Below, piece after piece: positions 32,291 to 41,101 of a DNA stretch of 54,204 nt (positions are counted from its first letter, which is position 1; the number at the start of each line of letters is the position of its first letter). The notes beneath the pieces are model-generated. The model searched no databases. It was given only the letters and a program-made list of their open reading frames with translations, and was not told the origin of the DNA. The translations under genes and the position numbers were made by a program. Source of the DNA: Acidimicrobiaceae bacterium (lineage in GTDB: Bacteria > Actinomycetota > Acidimicrobiia > Acidimicrobiales > Aldehydirespiratoraceae); NCBI GenBank assembly GCA_009835735.1, contig VXWX01000013.1, forward strand, positions 1 to 54,204, in the 5' to 3' direction.

Positions 32291-34633
32291 GTGACTGACC
32301 AGCATCCCGAGCAAGGTCCCGGAGCGGCTGAGCCTGAGGGGACCCCCGAAGACGACACGGCCGTTCTCACCGCAGAGCTGCTGTCGGCGGAATCGGCTCG
32401 CCGAGACGCTCAGGACCGCGCCGGCGAGCAGGTGCTCTTCGCGGACGACCTCCTGCCGGGGGTCGGCGACGAGGAGATGCCGCTGCGCGAGGGCCTCGCG
32501 ATGGGTGGTGCCTTCACGTTCATCGTGCTGCTCGTGCTCAACAGCCTTGACGAGCTCGAACAGGCCGCCATGGCCGTGCTGGCCCCCGACATCCGTGACA
32601 CCTTCGGCGTCTCCGACGGCACGATCACCTTCATAGCATCTGCCTCGGCTGCCTTCGTGGTGCTGGGCGCCTTCCCGATGGGCTGGCTGGCCGACCGCAT
32701 CAGACGAGCGCCGATCGTCGGGATTGCAAGCGCGGTGTTCTCCGGGATGGTGTTCCTCTCAGGCTTCGCGGTGAACGCGTTCATGCTGTTCTGCACCCGC
32801 TTCGGCGCTGGCATCGCCAAGTCGAACACGATCCCGGTGCACAGCTCGCTGCTGGCCGACACCTACCCCATCGGGGTACGGGGCCGCATCGGCGGGCTCA
32901 CCCAGTCCACCGGCCGGGCCGTGGCCGCCATCAGCCCGATCGCGGTGGGCACCGTGGCTTGGGTCGCCGGCGGTGACGAGGGCTGGCGGTGGGCGTTCTT
33001 CCTGCTGGGCCTGCCGGTGGCGGTGTTCGCGGTGGCCGCCTTCCGGATCCCCGAACCGACCCGGGGCCAGTGGGAGAAGACGAGTGTCCTCAGCCAGGTG
33101 ATCGCCGACCCCGACCCCGCTCCCATCTCGGTGGAGGCTGCCTTCGCCCGGCTGCTGAGGATCCAGACGGTCAGAGCGGTGCTGTTCGCGTTCGTCGCTC
33201 TGGGTTTCGTGCTGTTCACGATTCCCGTTCAGTCCAACCTGTTCCTGGAGGACGAGTTCGGTCTCGGCACGTTCGGGCGGGGGGTGGCCACCTCGGTCGC
33301 TGGTTTCGCCGCGGCGGTGGTGCTGCCGATGGTGGGGCTGCGCTTCGATCGGCTGTACCGCCGCGACCCGTCTTTGACTCTGCGGCTGATCGGGGGACTG
33401 CTGCTCCCAACCTCGGTCCTGGTGCCGCTGCAGTTCGCCATGCCCAACGAGTACCTGTTCGTGGTGGTGGACGTCCCCCGCACCGTGCTGTCGGCAGCCG
33501 CCTTCGCCATGGTCGCTCCGGTGGTGTGGTCGATCGTGCCCTACCGGTTGCGAGGCCTGGGCTCAGCGTTGATCACCCTGTTCATCTTCCTGTTCGGCGC
33601 AGTGGGCGGATCACTGGTCGCAGCGTTCCTCGTCGACTCCTACGGCGTGCAGACCGCGGTGACCGTGCTGGCCCTCCCGGCGGTGTCCATCGGCTCGGTC
33701 TTCTTGATCCGGGGCTCGCGGTCGATCAAGCACGACCTGTCGATGGTGGTTGCCGAACTCGAGGAGGAGCTGGCCGAGCACGACCGCAGGCGCCTCGACC
33801 CAGAGTCCACTCCGGCGCTGCAAGCCAGCAACATCGACTTCAGCTACGGCGCGGTGCAGGTGCTCTTCGACGTCTCCTTCGAGGTGGGTCAGGGCAAGAC
33901 GCTGGCCCTGCTCGGCGCCAACGGCGCAGGCAAGTCGACTGCGCTCAGCGTGGTCACCGGATTGTTGACGCCCGAGCGGGGCGAGATCCGCATGCACGGG
34001 CGCTCGATCACCTACACCACCCCGGAGCAGCGCTCCGCGATGGGTGTGCAGATGCTGCCCGGCGGGCGGGGGGTGTTCCGTGAGCTGAGCATCGAGGACA
34101 ACCTTCGCATCGGCGCTTACAAGTACCGGCGGGACTCCGCCGACGTGCAACGGCGCATCGATCGGGTGGTCGAGATGTTCGAACAACTCGAGGGCCGTCT
34201 TGGTGAGCGAGCCGGCGACCTCTCCGGCGGGCAGCAGCAGATGCTGGCGCTGGCTCGGGTAATGATGCACGATCCCGAGATACTCATCATCGACGAGATG
34301 AGCCTCGGGCTGGCCCCCACCATCGTCCAAGACCTCGTGGCCGGACTCCAGCGGCTACGTGAGGCCGGGCAGACGATGATCGTGGTGGAGCAGTCGCTCA
34401 ACCTGGCGCTGTCGCTGGCCGACGACACCGTGTTCCTCGAGAAGGGCGAGGTGCGCTACGCGGGGCCGGCACGCGATGTCATCGAGCGGCCCGAACTGAT
34501 GCACGAAGTGCTATTCGGCGCCGACCCGGCGCCGGGTGTTGTCGACGACGCCGGGGCCGACAGCACAGGCTCCGCCGCCGGCACTGGCGCTGATAGCACC
34601 GAATCGCCCTCCGACGCGGGCAACGGAAGCTGA
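32291..34633 (+). CDS. MFS transporter fused to a LivF-type ABC ATPase, cassette 1
   Basis: A 780-residue two-part protein. Residues 1-70 are a charged cytosolic lead ending in DDLLPGVGDE. Residues about 72-470 form an MFS transporter of about twelve helices with the cytoplasmic loop GWLADRIRRAP (MFS motif A). Residues about 475-508 are a charged linker. Residues about 510-745 form a complete ABC ATPase: Walker A GANGAGKST (Lys548), signature LSGGQ (644-648), Walker B with Asp668-Glu669, then LGLAP and VEQS, where LivF has Gln instead of the switch His. An acidic Gly/Ala/Ser tail follows. The LivF character and the 6-base spacing to the LivHMG gene say that the ATPase should pair with the LivG domain encoded next door. 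What the MFS half moves is unknown. The GTG start follows xerC by 11 bases. Confidence 0.9.
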   Translation: MTDQHPEQGPGAAEPEGTPEDDTAVLTAELLSAESARRDAQDRAGEQVLFADDLLPGVGDEEMPLREGLAMGGAFTFIVLLVLNSLDELEQAAMAVLAPDIRDTFGVSDGTITFIASASAAFVVLGAFPMGWLADRIRRAPIVGIASAVFSGMVFLSGFAVNAFMLFCTRFGAGIAKSNTIPVHSSLLADTYPIGVRGRIGGLTQSTGRAVAAISPIAVGTVAWVAGGDEGWRWAFFLLGLPVAVFAVAAFRIPEPTRGQWEKTSVLSQVIADPDPAPISVEAAFARLLRIQTVRAVLFAFVALGFVLFTIPVQSNLFLEDEFGLGTFGRGVATSVAGFAAAVVLPMVGLRFDRLYRRDPSLTLRLIGGLLLPTSVLVPLQFAMPNEYLFVVVDVPRTVLSAAAFAMVAPVVWSIVPYRLRGLGSALITLFIFLFGAVGGSLVAAFLVDSYGVQTAVTVLALPAVSIGSVFLIRGSRSIKHDLSMVVAELEEELAEHDRRRLDPESTPALQASNIDFSYGAVQVLFDVSFEVGQGKTLALLGANGAGKSTALSVVTGLLTPERGEIRMHGRSITYTTPEQRSAMGVQMLPGGRGVFRELSIEDNLRIGAYKYRRDSADVQRRIDRVVEMFEQLEGRLGERAGDLSGGQQQMLALARVMMHDPEILIIDEMSLGLAPTIVQDLVAGLQRLREAGQTMIVVEQSLNLALSLADDTVFLEKGEVRYAGPARDVIERPELMHEVLFGADPAPGVVDDAGADSTGSAAGTGADSTESPSDAGNGS

Positions 34634-34639
34634 GACGCG

Positions 34640-37459
34640 GTGGTCCTCGCAGCCTGGATCACACGGCAGCTCGTATTCAACGGAGCGGTCACGGGCCTGG
34701 TCATCGGCATGCTCGCCATGGGCATCGTGCTCATCTACCGATCCACCCGGGTGATCAACTTCGCGGTGGGGAACCTGGGGCTGCCCGCGGCCGGCTTGTT
34801 CGCCCTGATGCAGATCGACTGGGGCTTCCCCTTCTGGATCGGTCTGGCTACTGCCTTGCTGATCGGCACGTTGGCTGGCGCGCTGGTGGAACTGACCGTG
34901 GTGCGCCGCCTGTTCAGACGTCCCCGGGTGATACTGCTGGTGGCCACCGTGGGCGTTGCCCAGTTGATGCGGGCGGTGATCGCCGCGTTCCCCGACATCA
35001 CCGACACTACGCAGCGCTATCCGGTAGCGGCCCGCACCGTTTGGGAGAACGCACCGTTCGGCCTGCGCATCGCCGCTCCCCAGGTGGCGATCATCGTGGT
35101 GGTGCCCATTGTTGCCGTCGCTCTGGGCTGGATGCTGAACCGCACGATCTTCGGGCGTGCAGTTGCCGCCTCGGCTGGCAACCCCGAATTGGCCCGCTTG
35201 TCGGGTGTGAACCCGAAGGTGGTGTCGACGTTCGTGTGGACGGTCGCCGGCCTGCTGTCGTCTCTGTCGATCATCTTGCTGAGCGGCCAGTCGGGGGCGG
35301 TGACCGGCCTGGCGAACCTGGGACCGCTTACCTTGGCCCGAGCGCTGGCCGCGGCCGCCATAGCGGGAATGAGGTCGTTTCCCAGAGCAGTCGTGGCGGG
35401 GCTGGCCATCGGCGTGACCGAGTCGGTGGTGAGATTCAACTACCTGTCCGAGGCGGGTCTGATCGACTTCCTGCTGTTCTGCGCGGTGCTGGTGGCGGTG
35501 TATGTGCAGAGCCGCGGCAGCCCGGAGGAGACGATCCTGGCTTTCGTTCCGCGCATCCGGCCGGTGCCGGCGCGCCTTGAACGGCTGCGGTGGGTCCGGG
35601 CACTGCCCCGGATCACGCTTGCCGCCGCCCTGGCCTTCGCCATCGTCCTGCCGCTGATAGTGACCCTGCCGTCGAGGCATCTGCTGTACGCGACGGTTCT
35701 GGGCTTCGCCATCTGCGCCATGTCGGTGACGGTGATAACGGGCTGGTCGGGCCAGCTGTCGCTGTCGCAGATGGCCTTCGCGGGCATCGGAGCGCTGTCG
35801 GGGGCGGCGTTCAGCCGGGGCTTCGAACTCGATATCGGCTGGCGCGGCTTCCGCTTGATCGATGTGGAGGCGGTCGGGGTGCCCTTCGTGGTGTCGATCC
35901 TGCTGGCGACCCTGTTCACCGCCCTAGTGGCGTTGCTGATCGGCGCTGGAGCGCTGCGGGTGCGGGGCCTGATGCTGGCGGTGAGCACGTTCGCTTTCTC
36001 GATCGCATCGACCCAGTACCTGTTCCGTCGACCGTTCTTCACCGGCGGGAGCAGTTCGAGCGTTCCCTACCAGCGGGGCACGCTGTTCGGCATCGATCTC
36101 TCGTCTCAGCGGTCGTACTACTACTTCACGCTGGGCGGCTTTGTGATCGCCTATGCCGTGGTATCGAGGCTGCGGCGCAGCGGCATCGGCCGCTCCACCA
36201 TCGCAGTGCGTGACAACGCGGCCGGTGCCTCCGCCTACACCGTAAGCCCCACTAGGGCGAAGCTCACCGCGTTCGGTCTGGCCGGGGGGCTCGCCGGCTT
36301 CGGGGGCGCGCTGCTGGGCGGCTTGGTGCAGAACATCCGCTTCTCGCAGGTGCTGTTCCAGGTCGAGGACTCGCTGCGGGTTGTCGGCATGGCCGTGATC
36401 GGAGGGCTGGGCTCGGTCACCGGCGCGGTGCTGGGCGCCGTGTGGGTCGAGGGAATGCCGGCCTTCTTCGGAGACAACGATCTGGTGCCGCTGTTCACGT
36501 CGAGCATCGGGTTGCTGGTCATCATCATGTACCTGCCCGGCGGCTTCATCCAGGTGGTCTACACAGCCCGGGACGGCCTGTTGAGCTGGCTCGCATCCCG
36601 GCTGCCGACCGAGGATGTTCCTGGTGTCGCGCCGGCCTCGCCGGCCAGCCTGAGCCGCCGGGACCCGGCCGGCGGTGATGTCCCCGAAGTTGTGCTGCGG
36701 GCCGAGAACGTGTCGGTGCGTTTCGGCGGCAATCAAGCCGTGTCGCAGGTCAGCATCGAGGTGCGCCGCGATGAGATCGTCGGACTGATCGGCACGAACG
36801 GCGCCGGCAAGACCACGCTGATGAACGCGGTCGGCGGGATGGTCAGATGCGAGGGCCGTGTGGAGCTGATGGGGCGGGACCTGACTGGTGTGTCGGCCGC
36901 GCGGCGAGCCAGTGCCGGCCTGGGTCGGACGTTTCAGGGGGCCACGCTGTTCCCGGAGCTGACCGTGCGTGAGACGGTGATGGTGGCGCTTGAGGCCAGG
37001 GGCCGCACGCCCTTCATTTCAACTGCGCTGCACCTGCCCCACACTCTGGTCAACGAGAGACGCCGCCGCGCCGAGGCTGATGAGCTGATCGACTGGTTCG
37101 GTCTGGGTGCCTACGCCGACCACTACGTGTCGGACCTGTCCACCGGCTCCCGGCGCATCGTCGAGCTGGCCGGCCTGCTGGCGCTCGACGCCCGAGTGTT
37201 GTGCCTGGACGAGCCCACCGCCGGCGTCGCCCAGCGCGAGACCGAGGCGTTCGCCCCCCTTGTCCGCAGGATCCGCAGCGAGCTGGGTGCCGGGATCCTG
37301 CTGATCGAGCACGACATGACGGTGATCATGGGAGTCAGCGATCGGGTGTATTGCCTGGAGTCCGGGTCGGTGATCTCGGCGGGCACTCCCGACGAGGTCA
37401 GGAACGACCCGCTGGTCGTCGCCAGCTATCTCGGCACCGCCAGCGAGACCGCAGGCTAG
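34640..37459 (+). CDS. Fused LivH-LivM-LivG branched-chain amino acid type ABC importer, cassette 1
   Basis: A 939-residue triple fusion: permease LivH (about 1-300, with IYRSTRVINFAVGNLG), permease LivM (about 312-650, with TGWSGQLSLSQMAFAGIGAL) and ATPase LivG (about 683-939). The ATPase has Walker A GTNGAGKTT (Lys724), Walker B CLDEPTAGVAQRE and the switch His in LIEHDM. Its signature motif is LSTGSRR rather than LSGGQ. With the upstream MFS-LivF product it supplies both permeases and both ATPases of a Liv-type importer for amino acids, amides or related small molecules. The substrate is probably set by the binding protein encoded next (37562). Start GTG at 34640. Confidence 0.93.
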   Translation: MVLAAWITRQLVFNGAVTGLVIGMLAMGIVLIYRSTRVINFAVGNLGLPAAGLFALMQIDWGFPFWIGLATALLIGTLAGALVELTVVRRLFRRPRVILLVATVGVAQLMRAVIAAFPDITDTTQRYPVAARTVWENAPFGLRIAAPQVAIIVVVPIVAVALGWMLNRTIFGRAVAASAGNPELARLSGVNPKVVSTFVWTVAGLLSSLSIILLSGQSGAVTGLANLGPLTLARALAAAAIAGMRSFPRAVVAGLAIGVTESVVRFNYLSEAGLIDFLLFCAVLVAVYVQSRGSPEETILAFVPRIRPVPARLERLRWVRALPRITLAAALAFAIVLPLIVTLPSRHLLYATVLGFAICAMSVTVITGWSGQLSLSQMAFAGIGALSGAAFSRGFELDIGWRGFRLIDVEAVGVPFVVSILLATLFTALVALLIGAGALRVRGLMLAVSTFAFSIASTQYLFRRPFFTGGSSSSVPYQRGTLFGIDLSSQRSYYYFTLGGFVIAYAVVSRLRRSGIGRSTIAVRDNAAGASAYTVSPTRAKLTAFGLAGGLAGFGGALLGGLVQNIRFSQVLFQVEDSLRVVGMAVIGGLGSVTGAVLGAVWVEGMPAFFGDNDLVPLFTSSIGLLVIIMYLPGGFIQVVYTARDGLLSWLASRLPTEDVPGVAPASPASLSRRDPAGGDVPEVVLRAENVSVRFGGNQAVSQVSIEVRRDEIVGLIGTNGAGKTTLMNAVGGMVRCEGRVELMGRDLTGVSAARRASAGLGRTFQGATLFPELTVRETVMVALEARGRTPFISTALHLPHTLVNERRRRAEADELIDWFGLGAYADHYVSDLSTGSRRIVELAGLLALDARVLCLDEPTAGVAQRETEAFAPLVRRIRSELGAGILLIEHDMTVIMGVSDRVYCLESGSVISAGTPDEVRNDPLVVASYLGTASETAG

Positions 37460-37472
37460 CCGCAGGCCGCCT

Positions 37473-37502
37473 CGACGAGTCGGTATACTGCGCCGCTCGT
37501 CG
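37473..37502. promoter_or_regulatory. Inverted repeat flanking a TATACT -10 candidate
   Basis: CGACGAG (37473-37479) and CTCGTCG (37496-37502) are a perfect 7-base inverted repeat separated by 16 bases that contain TATACT (37484-37489). The site lies 60-89 bases before the binding-protein gene. It looks like a promoter overlapped by an operator, and would let the binding protein be expressed apart from the transporter. A hairpin in the RNA is the alternative. Confidence 0.4.
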
Positions 37503-37561
37503 GAGGCAGTCTGTGTCGGCGAATCCCCGCCACTGGACCGAAAGAACACTGAAGGAGCACG

Positions 37562-39190
37562 GTGTCGATGATTCACAAGCGGACACAGAGCACACTGCGG
37601 GCACGAGCGGCGGTCCTCGTTGCCGCGCTGGCACTGGTAGCCGCGGCCTGCGGCGGCGGCGACGAAGCGGACGACGAGGTGTCGACACCGGACACCGGCA
37701 GTGCCAGCACCGAGGTCGACAGCTCCAGCAGCGACAGCTCCAGCGCCGACAGTTCCAGTAGCGACAGCGCCAGCACCGACAGCCCAGCCGAAGAGACGGC
37801 CACGACGTCTGACAGCGACCCCGAACCAACCGAGTCAGCGTCCGAGCCGGCCGAGTCCGACAGTGCAGCCGAGCAGCCGGCCGACGAGGCCGACGAAGAG
37901 ACCGCCGTCGAAGAACCCTCCGAGGAAGCCGCGGCACCGTTGGGGTGGAGCGGCCTGGCCCCGAACATGACGGCCGATGCCCCTCTCACCGCGTCGTGGA
38001 GGGGCGTGACTGAGGACACGATCACAATCGGCGTCTCGATGCTCAACTTCGAACTCCTGCAGGAGATGGGACTCACGGCAGCAGGCTGGGGCGACCAGCA
38101 GGGCGTCTTCCAGGCCTTGGTCGACGACCTGAACGCCAACGGCGGGATCCTGGGCCGCAACGTCGTGGCCGTCTACGACGTCTACAGCCCCATCGACGCC
38201 GCCGACGCGGAACGGGCGTGCACCGTTCTCACCCAGGACAACGAGGTGTTCGCGGCTGTGCTCGGATTCGTCGGTCCGCTGGCCGGCACCGCCGACCCCT
38301 GTTTCGCTGGGACCAACAACACCCCGCTCGTGGGTGGTGAGCAGACCCCCGACGAGCTGGCCCAGGCCACGGCTCCGTGGTTCAACGTGGAGCCCAGCAC
38401 CGACGATCACACGTCCAACCTCCTCGACCTGCTGGTCCAGACCGGCAGAGCCGACGGGGCCAGGGTGTTCGTGGTGTCGCACCAGGCCTCGACAGGCGAC
38501 GAGCCTTTGGTGCTCGAGGGGCTTGCCGCGCGCGGGATCGAGGTCGTGGGCAAGGCTGTCCTCGACGCCAACGACGGCGACACCGCTGCTCAGGACCAGT
38601 TGATGCAGGTCATTTCCGAACGGATCAGGGCCGATGGGGCCGACACCGTGATGATCAATGGCAACCCGGCGGCCACCATCCGGGGCCTGGGCTTGAACGG
38701 GATGCTCGATGCGGTGACCATCTGGAGCAACAACGCGGCCGGACTCAACAATCTCGGCGAGACCTTCGACCACGAGTGGGCTCGGGGCGCCATCGCCTCC
38801 GACGGTCCCTCCGAACTAGACATCTGGAACGACGATGTGTTCCAGGACTGCGTGCGGGTGGTCAACGACGCCGGCATCGGGGCCGACTTGCGGCCCACAG
38901 CGGAACTGGCCGACGACGACGAGAACTGGTTCAACCCGGTCCGCCGCTACTGCGGCCATCTGTCGCTGTTCGCGCAGATCGCGGCCGCGGCCGGTCCGGA
39001 CCTTACGCCGGAGACATTCGAGCAGGCGGCCTACACGCTGACCGACTTCGTTCTGCCGGGTGCTCCAGCGAACTCGCTGTCCCCCACCAAGCTCGGCGCC
39101 CGCGACCTGTACCGGCTAACGACCTTCGATCCCGACGTCGGCAACGGCGAGAACGTACCGCTAACCGAACTCATCGACATCGTCCCCTGA
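37562..39190 (+). CDS. Lipoprotein substrate-binding protein, LivJ/type I fold, cassette 1
   Basis: A 542-residue extracytoplasmic binding protein. The signal peptide ends in LVAAAC, so Cys would be lipidated and the protein tethered to the membrane. A tether of about 95 residues rich in Ser, Asp, Glu and Thr follows, built partly from tandem 15-base repeats. The type I periplasmic-binding fold starts near TITIGVSM and includes NANGGILGRNVVAVYD. It should deliver ligand to the LivHMG/MFS-LivF complex encoded upstream on the same strand. AAGGAG precedes the GTG at 37562; the ATG at 37568 is an alternative. A strong hairpin follows the stop. Confidence 0.9.
   Translation: MSMIHKRTQSTLRARAAVLVAALALVAAACGGGDEADDEVSTPDTGSASTEVDSSSSDSSSADSSSSDSASTDSPAEETATTSDSDPEPTESASEPAESDSAAEQPADEADEETAVEEPSEEAAAPLGWSGLAPNMTADAPLTASWRGVTEDTITIGVSMLNFELLQEMGLTAAGWGDQQGVFQALVDDLNANGGILGRNVVAVYDVYSPIDAADAERACTVLTQDNEVFAAVLGFVGPLAGTADPCFAGTNNTPLVGGEQTPDELAQATAPWFNVEPSTDDHTSNLLDLLVQTGRADGARVFVVSHQASTGDEPLVLEGLAARGIEVVGKAVLDANDGDTAAQDQLMQVISERIRADGADTVMINGNPAATIRGLGLNGMLDAVTIWSNNAAGLNNLGETFDHEWARGAIASDGPSELDIWNDDVFQDCVRVVNDAGIGADLRPTAELADDDENWFNPVRRYCGHLSLFAQIAAAAGPDLTPETFEQAAYTLTDFVLPGAPANSLSPTKLGARDLYRLTTFDPDVGNGENVPLTELIDIVP
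37718..37777 (+). repeat. Four tandem 15-base repeats in the binding-protein tether
   Basis: Units at 37718, 37733, 37748 and 37763 follow GACAGCTCCAGCAGC with few changes and encode D-S-S-S-S or close variants. The repeat stays in frame, so copy changes would alter tether length without breaking the gene. Confidence 0.75.
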
Positions 39191-39197
39191 GCCAGCC

Positions 39198-39232
39198 CCT
39201 GACCGTTCACGGGTAATCCGTGAGCGGTCGGG
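39198..39232. terminator. Hairpin between the two convergent binding-protein genes
   Basis: CCTGACCGTTCACGG (39198-39212) pairs with CCGTGAGCGGTCGGG (39218-39232) over 15 positions, two of them G-T wobbles, around a GTAAT loop. It starts 7 bases after the stop at 39190 and lies 27 bases from the minus-strand stop at 39260. Only a short T run (GTTT) follows on the plus strand, so it is a bidirectional or weakly U-tailed terminator. Confidence 0.75.
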
Positions 39233-39259
39233 TCGGGCGGTTTAGGCCACCCCTAGCGG

Positions 39260-40924
39260 CTAGCGGCCCGGCGCGGCGCGGTAGTCGTCGATGGGGACGA
39301 TGCAGATGTTCTCTGCTCCGAACGGGCTGGGCAGGGTGCAGGGGTACTCGAAGCGCAGAGTGTGGATGGCGTTGGGAGCCTGCGTCTTGCCCGGCCGTAT
39401 CGTGAACGGCAGCATCTCGTTGGAGTCGATCGGACCCAGATTGGCCAGTGCCTCGTAGATGTCGGCCCGCGTCGGGTTGTCGCCCGCCGCATAGATGGCC
39501 CGCAGGGCCGTGCGCATGATGTTGCAGACCGTGGTCACCATCCCGTAGGCCGATGAGCCTGAGCCGTCCATCCGGTCGGCGTTCTCGTGGTTGGCTCCCG
39601 ATGGATTGTTGGCACCGTAGGTGTCGTTGCACATCTCGTTGAACGGTCGCGGCTCGTAGTCCTCGAGCCGGTAGGCGCCCGTGTCGGCGTCGTCGATGAT
39701 CAGCGCGCCGTTGTAGAGGTTGCCCGCGGCCTCGCCGCCGAAGGCCACCACCTTGGACGACACCAACTCGCCCGCGTGGGCGTTGAAGTCCGAGGCGTAG
39801 AACTGGACGTCCCCCGGCGCGAACCCCTGGGTGTCCATCTCGAGGATGTAGGTCGGGGTCGACACGACGTTGAGGACGTTGAAGAAGACGTCGATGCCCG
39901 CACTCCGCATCCGCTGCACGGACTCGACGACGCCTTCCAGGCAGAAGGTGCCGCCGGCGCAGCCGATCACGTCGAAGACGGCGACATCGATTCCCTTGGA
40001 GTTCAGGGTGTCGACCAGCCCCGCCTCCACCGCCTCGTACTGGCCCGGCGTGTCGGGCGCGGCGACACCGATCGTCTTGCCGTCGAGCTGGCCGCGGTCG
40101 GCCAGGTCGGCCGCCAGCCAGCGCAGGCTCTCCTCCAGGGTCGGCGACAGCGAGATGAGGCGGTCCCCGCCCCGGCTCATGAACTCCTCGCTCTGCCCCT
40201 GAGTCGAGATGAAGGCGGTCTCGTTCTGCTCGACGATGCACAGGTTGGCCGAGCCTTGGAAGCCGCTGGAGTTGAGCAGGATCACGCCGTTGTAGTCCTC
40301 GATGGCCTGGATGCAGGCCGCGTTGCGGTCTTCGTCCACTGTCGCGCCGAGAACCTCCAGTTCGATGGTGTGCATCTCGATCATGCGGCCTCGCACGCCC
40401 CCGCACTGCTCGTTGACCACCGCAGTGAACGTGTCGTACATCTCGGCCACGTTGCCCACCGGGACTGCGAAGCCCATGGCCGCGAAGTCCTCCAGCTTCG
40501 ACCGCAGGTGCACGAGCGAGATCGAGTCCGCCTCGATGCCCTTGTCGGTGGCTATCCGGTCGGGCGCCGGGTCGTGGGTGTGGCAGAAGGCGTCGAGCTG
40601 GGTGAAGGGGTTGTCGCCGCGGTCGTACGTGGCCTGGAACTCGTCGAATATCCCGTCCCGGGGATCGTCGAAGATGTTCGGTGGCGGACCCTCGGGCTCT
40701 TCGTCGGGCTCGGGGGCGGCTGTTTCTGTTTCGGGCTCTTCGTCGGGCTGGGTCGTGTCCGGCTCGGTGGTCTCCGGCTCGGCTTCGGGTGCCTGTGTGG
40801 TGGGCGCGGCCTCGCCATCGTCGTCGGAGGCCGTCACTTCGACCGACACTTCGCCGCCGCAGGCCGCGGCCAAGAAGGCCAGGATGACGACTGCGGCGAG
40901 CGTCAAGCGCAGATTCTTGATCAT
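39260..40924 (-). CDS. Lipoprotein substrate-binding protein, cassette 2
   Basis: A 554-residue extracytoplasmic binding protein. The signal peptide (MIKNLRLTLAAVVILAF) ends in LAAAC with lipidation Cys, followed by an acidic Pro/Glu/Thr-rich tether (about residues 24-90). The body has a type I binding-protein pattern (for example KTIGVAAPDTPGQYEAVEAG and YASDFNAHAGEL) but differs clearly from the cassette 1 protein, so ligands probably differ. GGAGGA lies just upstream of the minus-strand ATG. It is transcribed away from the MFS-LivF/LivHMG genes of cassette 2, from a shared 177-base region. Confidence 0.87.
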   Translation of the reverse strand: MIKNLRLTLAAVVILAFLAAACGGEVSVEVTASDDDGEAAPTTQAPEAEPETTEPDTTQPDEEPETETAAPEPDEEPEGPPPNIFDDPRDGIFDEFQATYDRGDNPFTQLDAFCHTHDPAPDRIATDKGIEADSISLVHLRSKLEDFAAMGFAVPVGNVAEMYDTFTAVVNEQCGGVRGRMIEMHTIELEVLGATVDEDRNAACIQAIEDYNGVILLNSSGFQGSANLCIVEQNETAFISTQGQSEEFMSRGGDRLISLSPTLEESLRWLAADLADRGQLDGKTIGVAAPDTPGQYEAVEAGLVDTLNSKGIDVAVFDVIGCAGGTFCLEGVVESVQRMRSAGIDVFFNVLNVVSTPTYILEMDTQGFAPGDVQFYASDFNAHAGELVSSKVVAFGGEAAGNLYNGALIIDDADTGAYRLEDYEPRPFNEMCNDTYGANNPSGANHENADRMDGSGSSAYGMVTTVCNIMRTALRAIYAAGDNPTRADIYEALANLGPIDSNEMLPFTIRPGKTQAPNAIHTLRFEYPCTLPSPFGAENICIVPIDDYRAAPGR

Positions 40925-40999
40925 GAGGTCCTCCGGGTCTCCAGGGCAGTCTTTGCGTAGGACAGGCGATCAGTCTCGCCCAGTGGTCCCACTCGCACA

Positions 41000-41052
41000 A
41001 GTCAACCCATTGGCGCCTCAAGCCGTTGACCCACCGGCGGCGCGGCTACTGT
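41000..41052. promoter_or_regulatory. Candidate divergent promoters for cassette 2
   Basis: TTGACT on the minus strand (41000-41005) and TTGACC on the plus strand (41026-41031) point outward toward the binding protein and the MFS-LivF gene. The plus-strand box is followed after 15 bases by TACTGT (41047-41052), a weak -10; the minus -10 is not clear. GTCAAC and GTTGAC together also form an inverted repeat that a regulator could use. Confidence 0.35.
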
Positions 41053-41101
41053 CACCGCACCGACCAGCAGTGCAGGTGGTGCGAGCCTCGCAAGGGGGAG
41101 A

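Noticed and set aside
37131-37460. Treating the LivG halves as pseudo-ATPases
   Set aside because: Walker A, Walker B and the switch His are intact in both copies. Only the signature motif is altered, so loss of activity is not supported.
39207-41021. A 604-codon minus-strand frame around the cassette 2 binding protein
   Set aside because: Same strand but a different frame from the lipoprotein gene. Arg-rich composition with no signal peptide or binding-protein motif.
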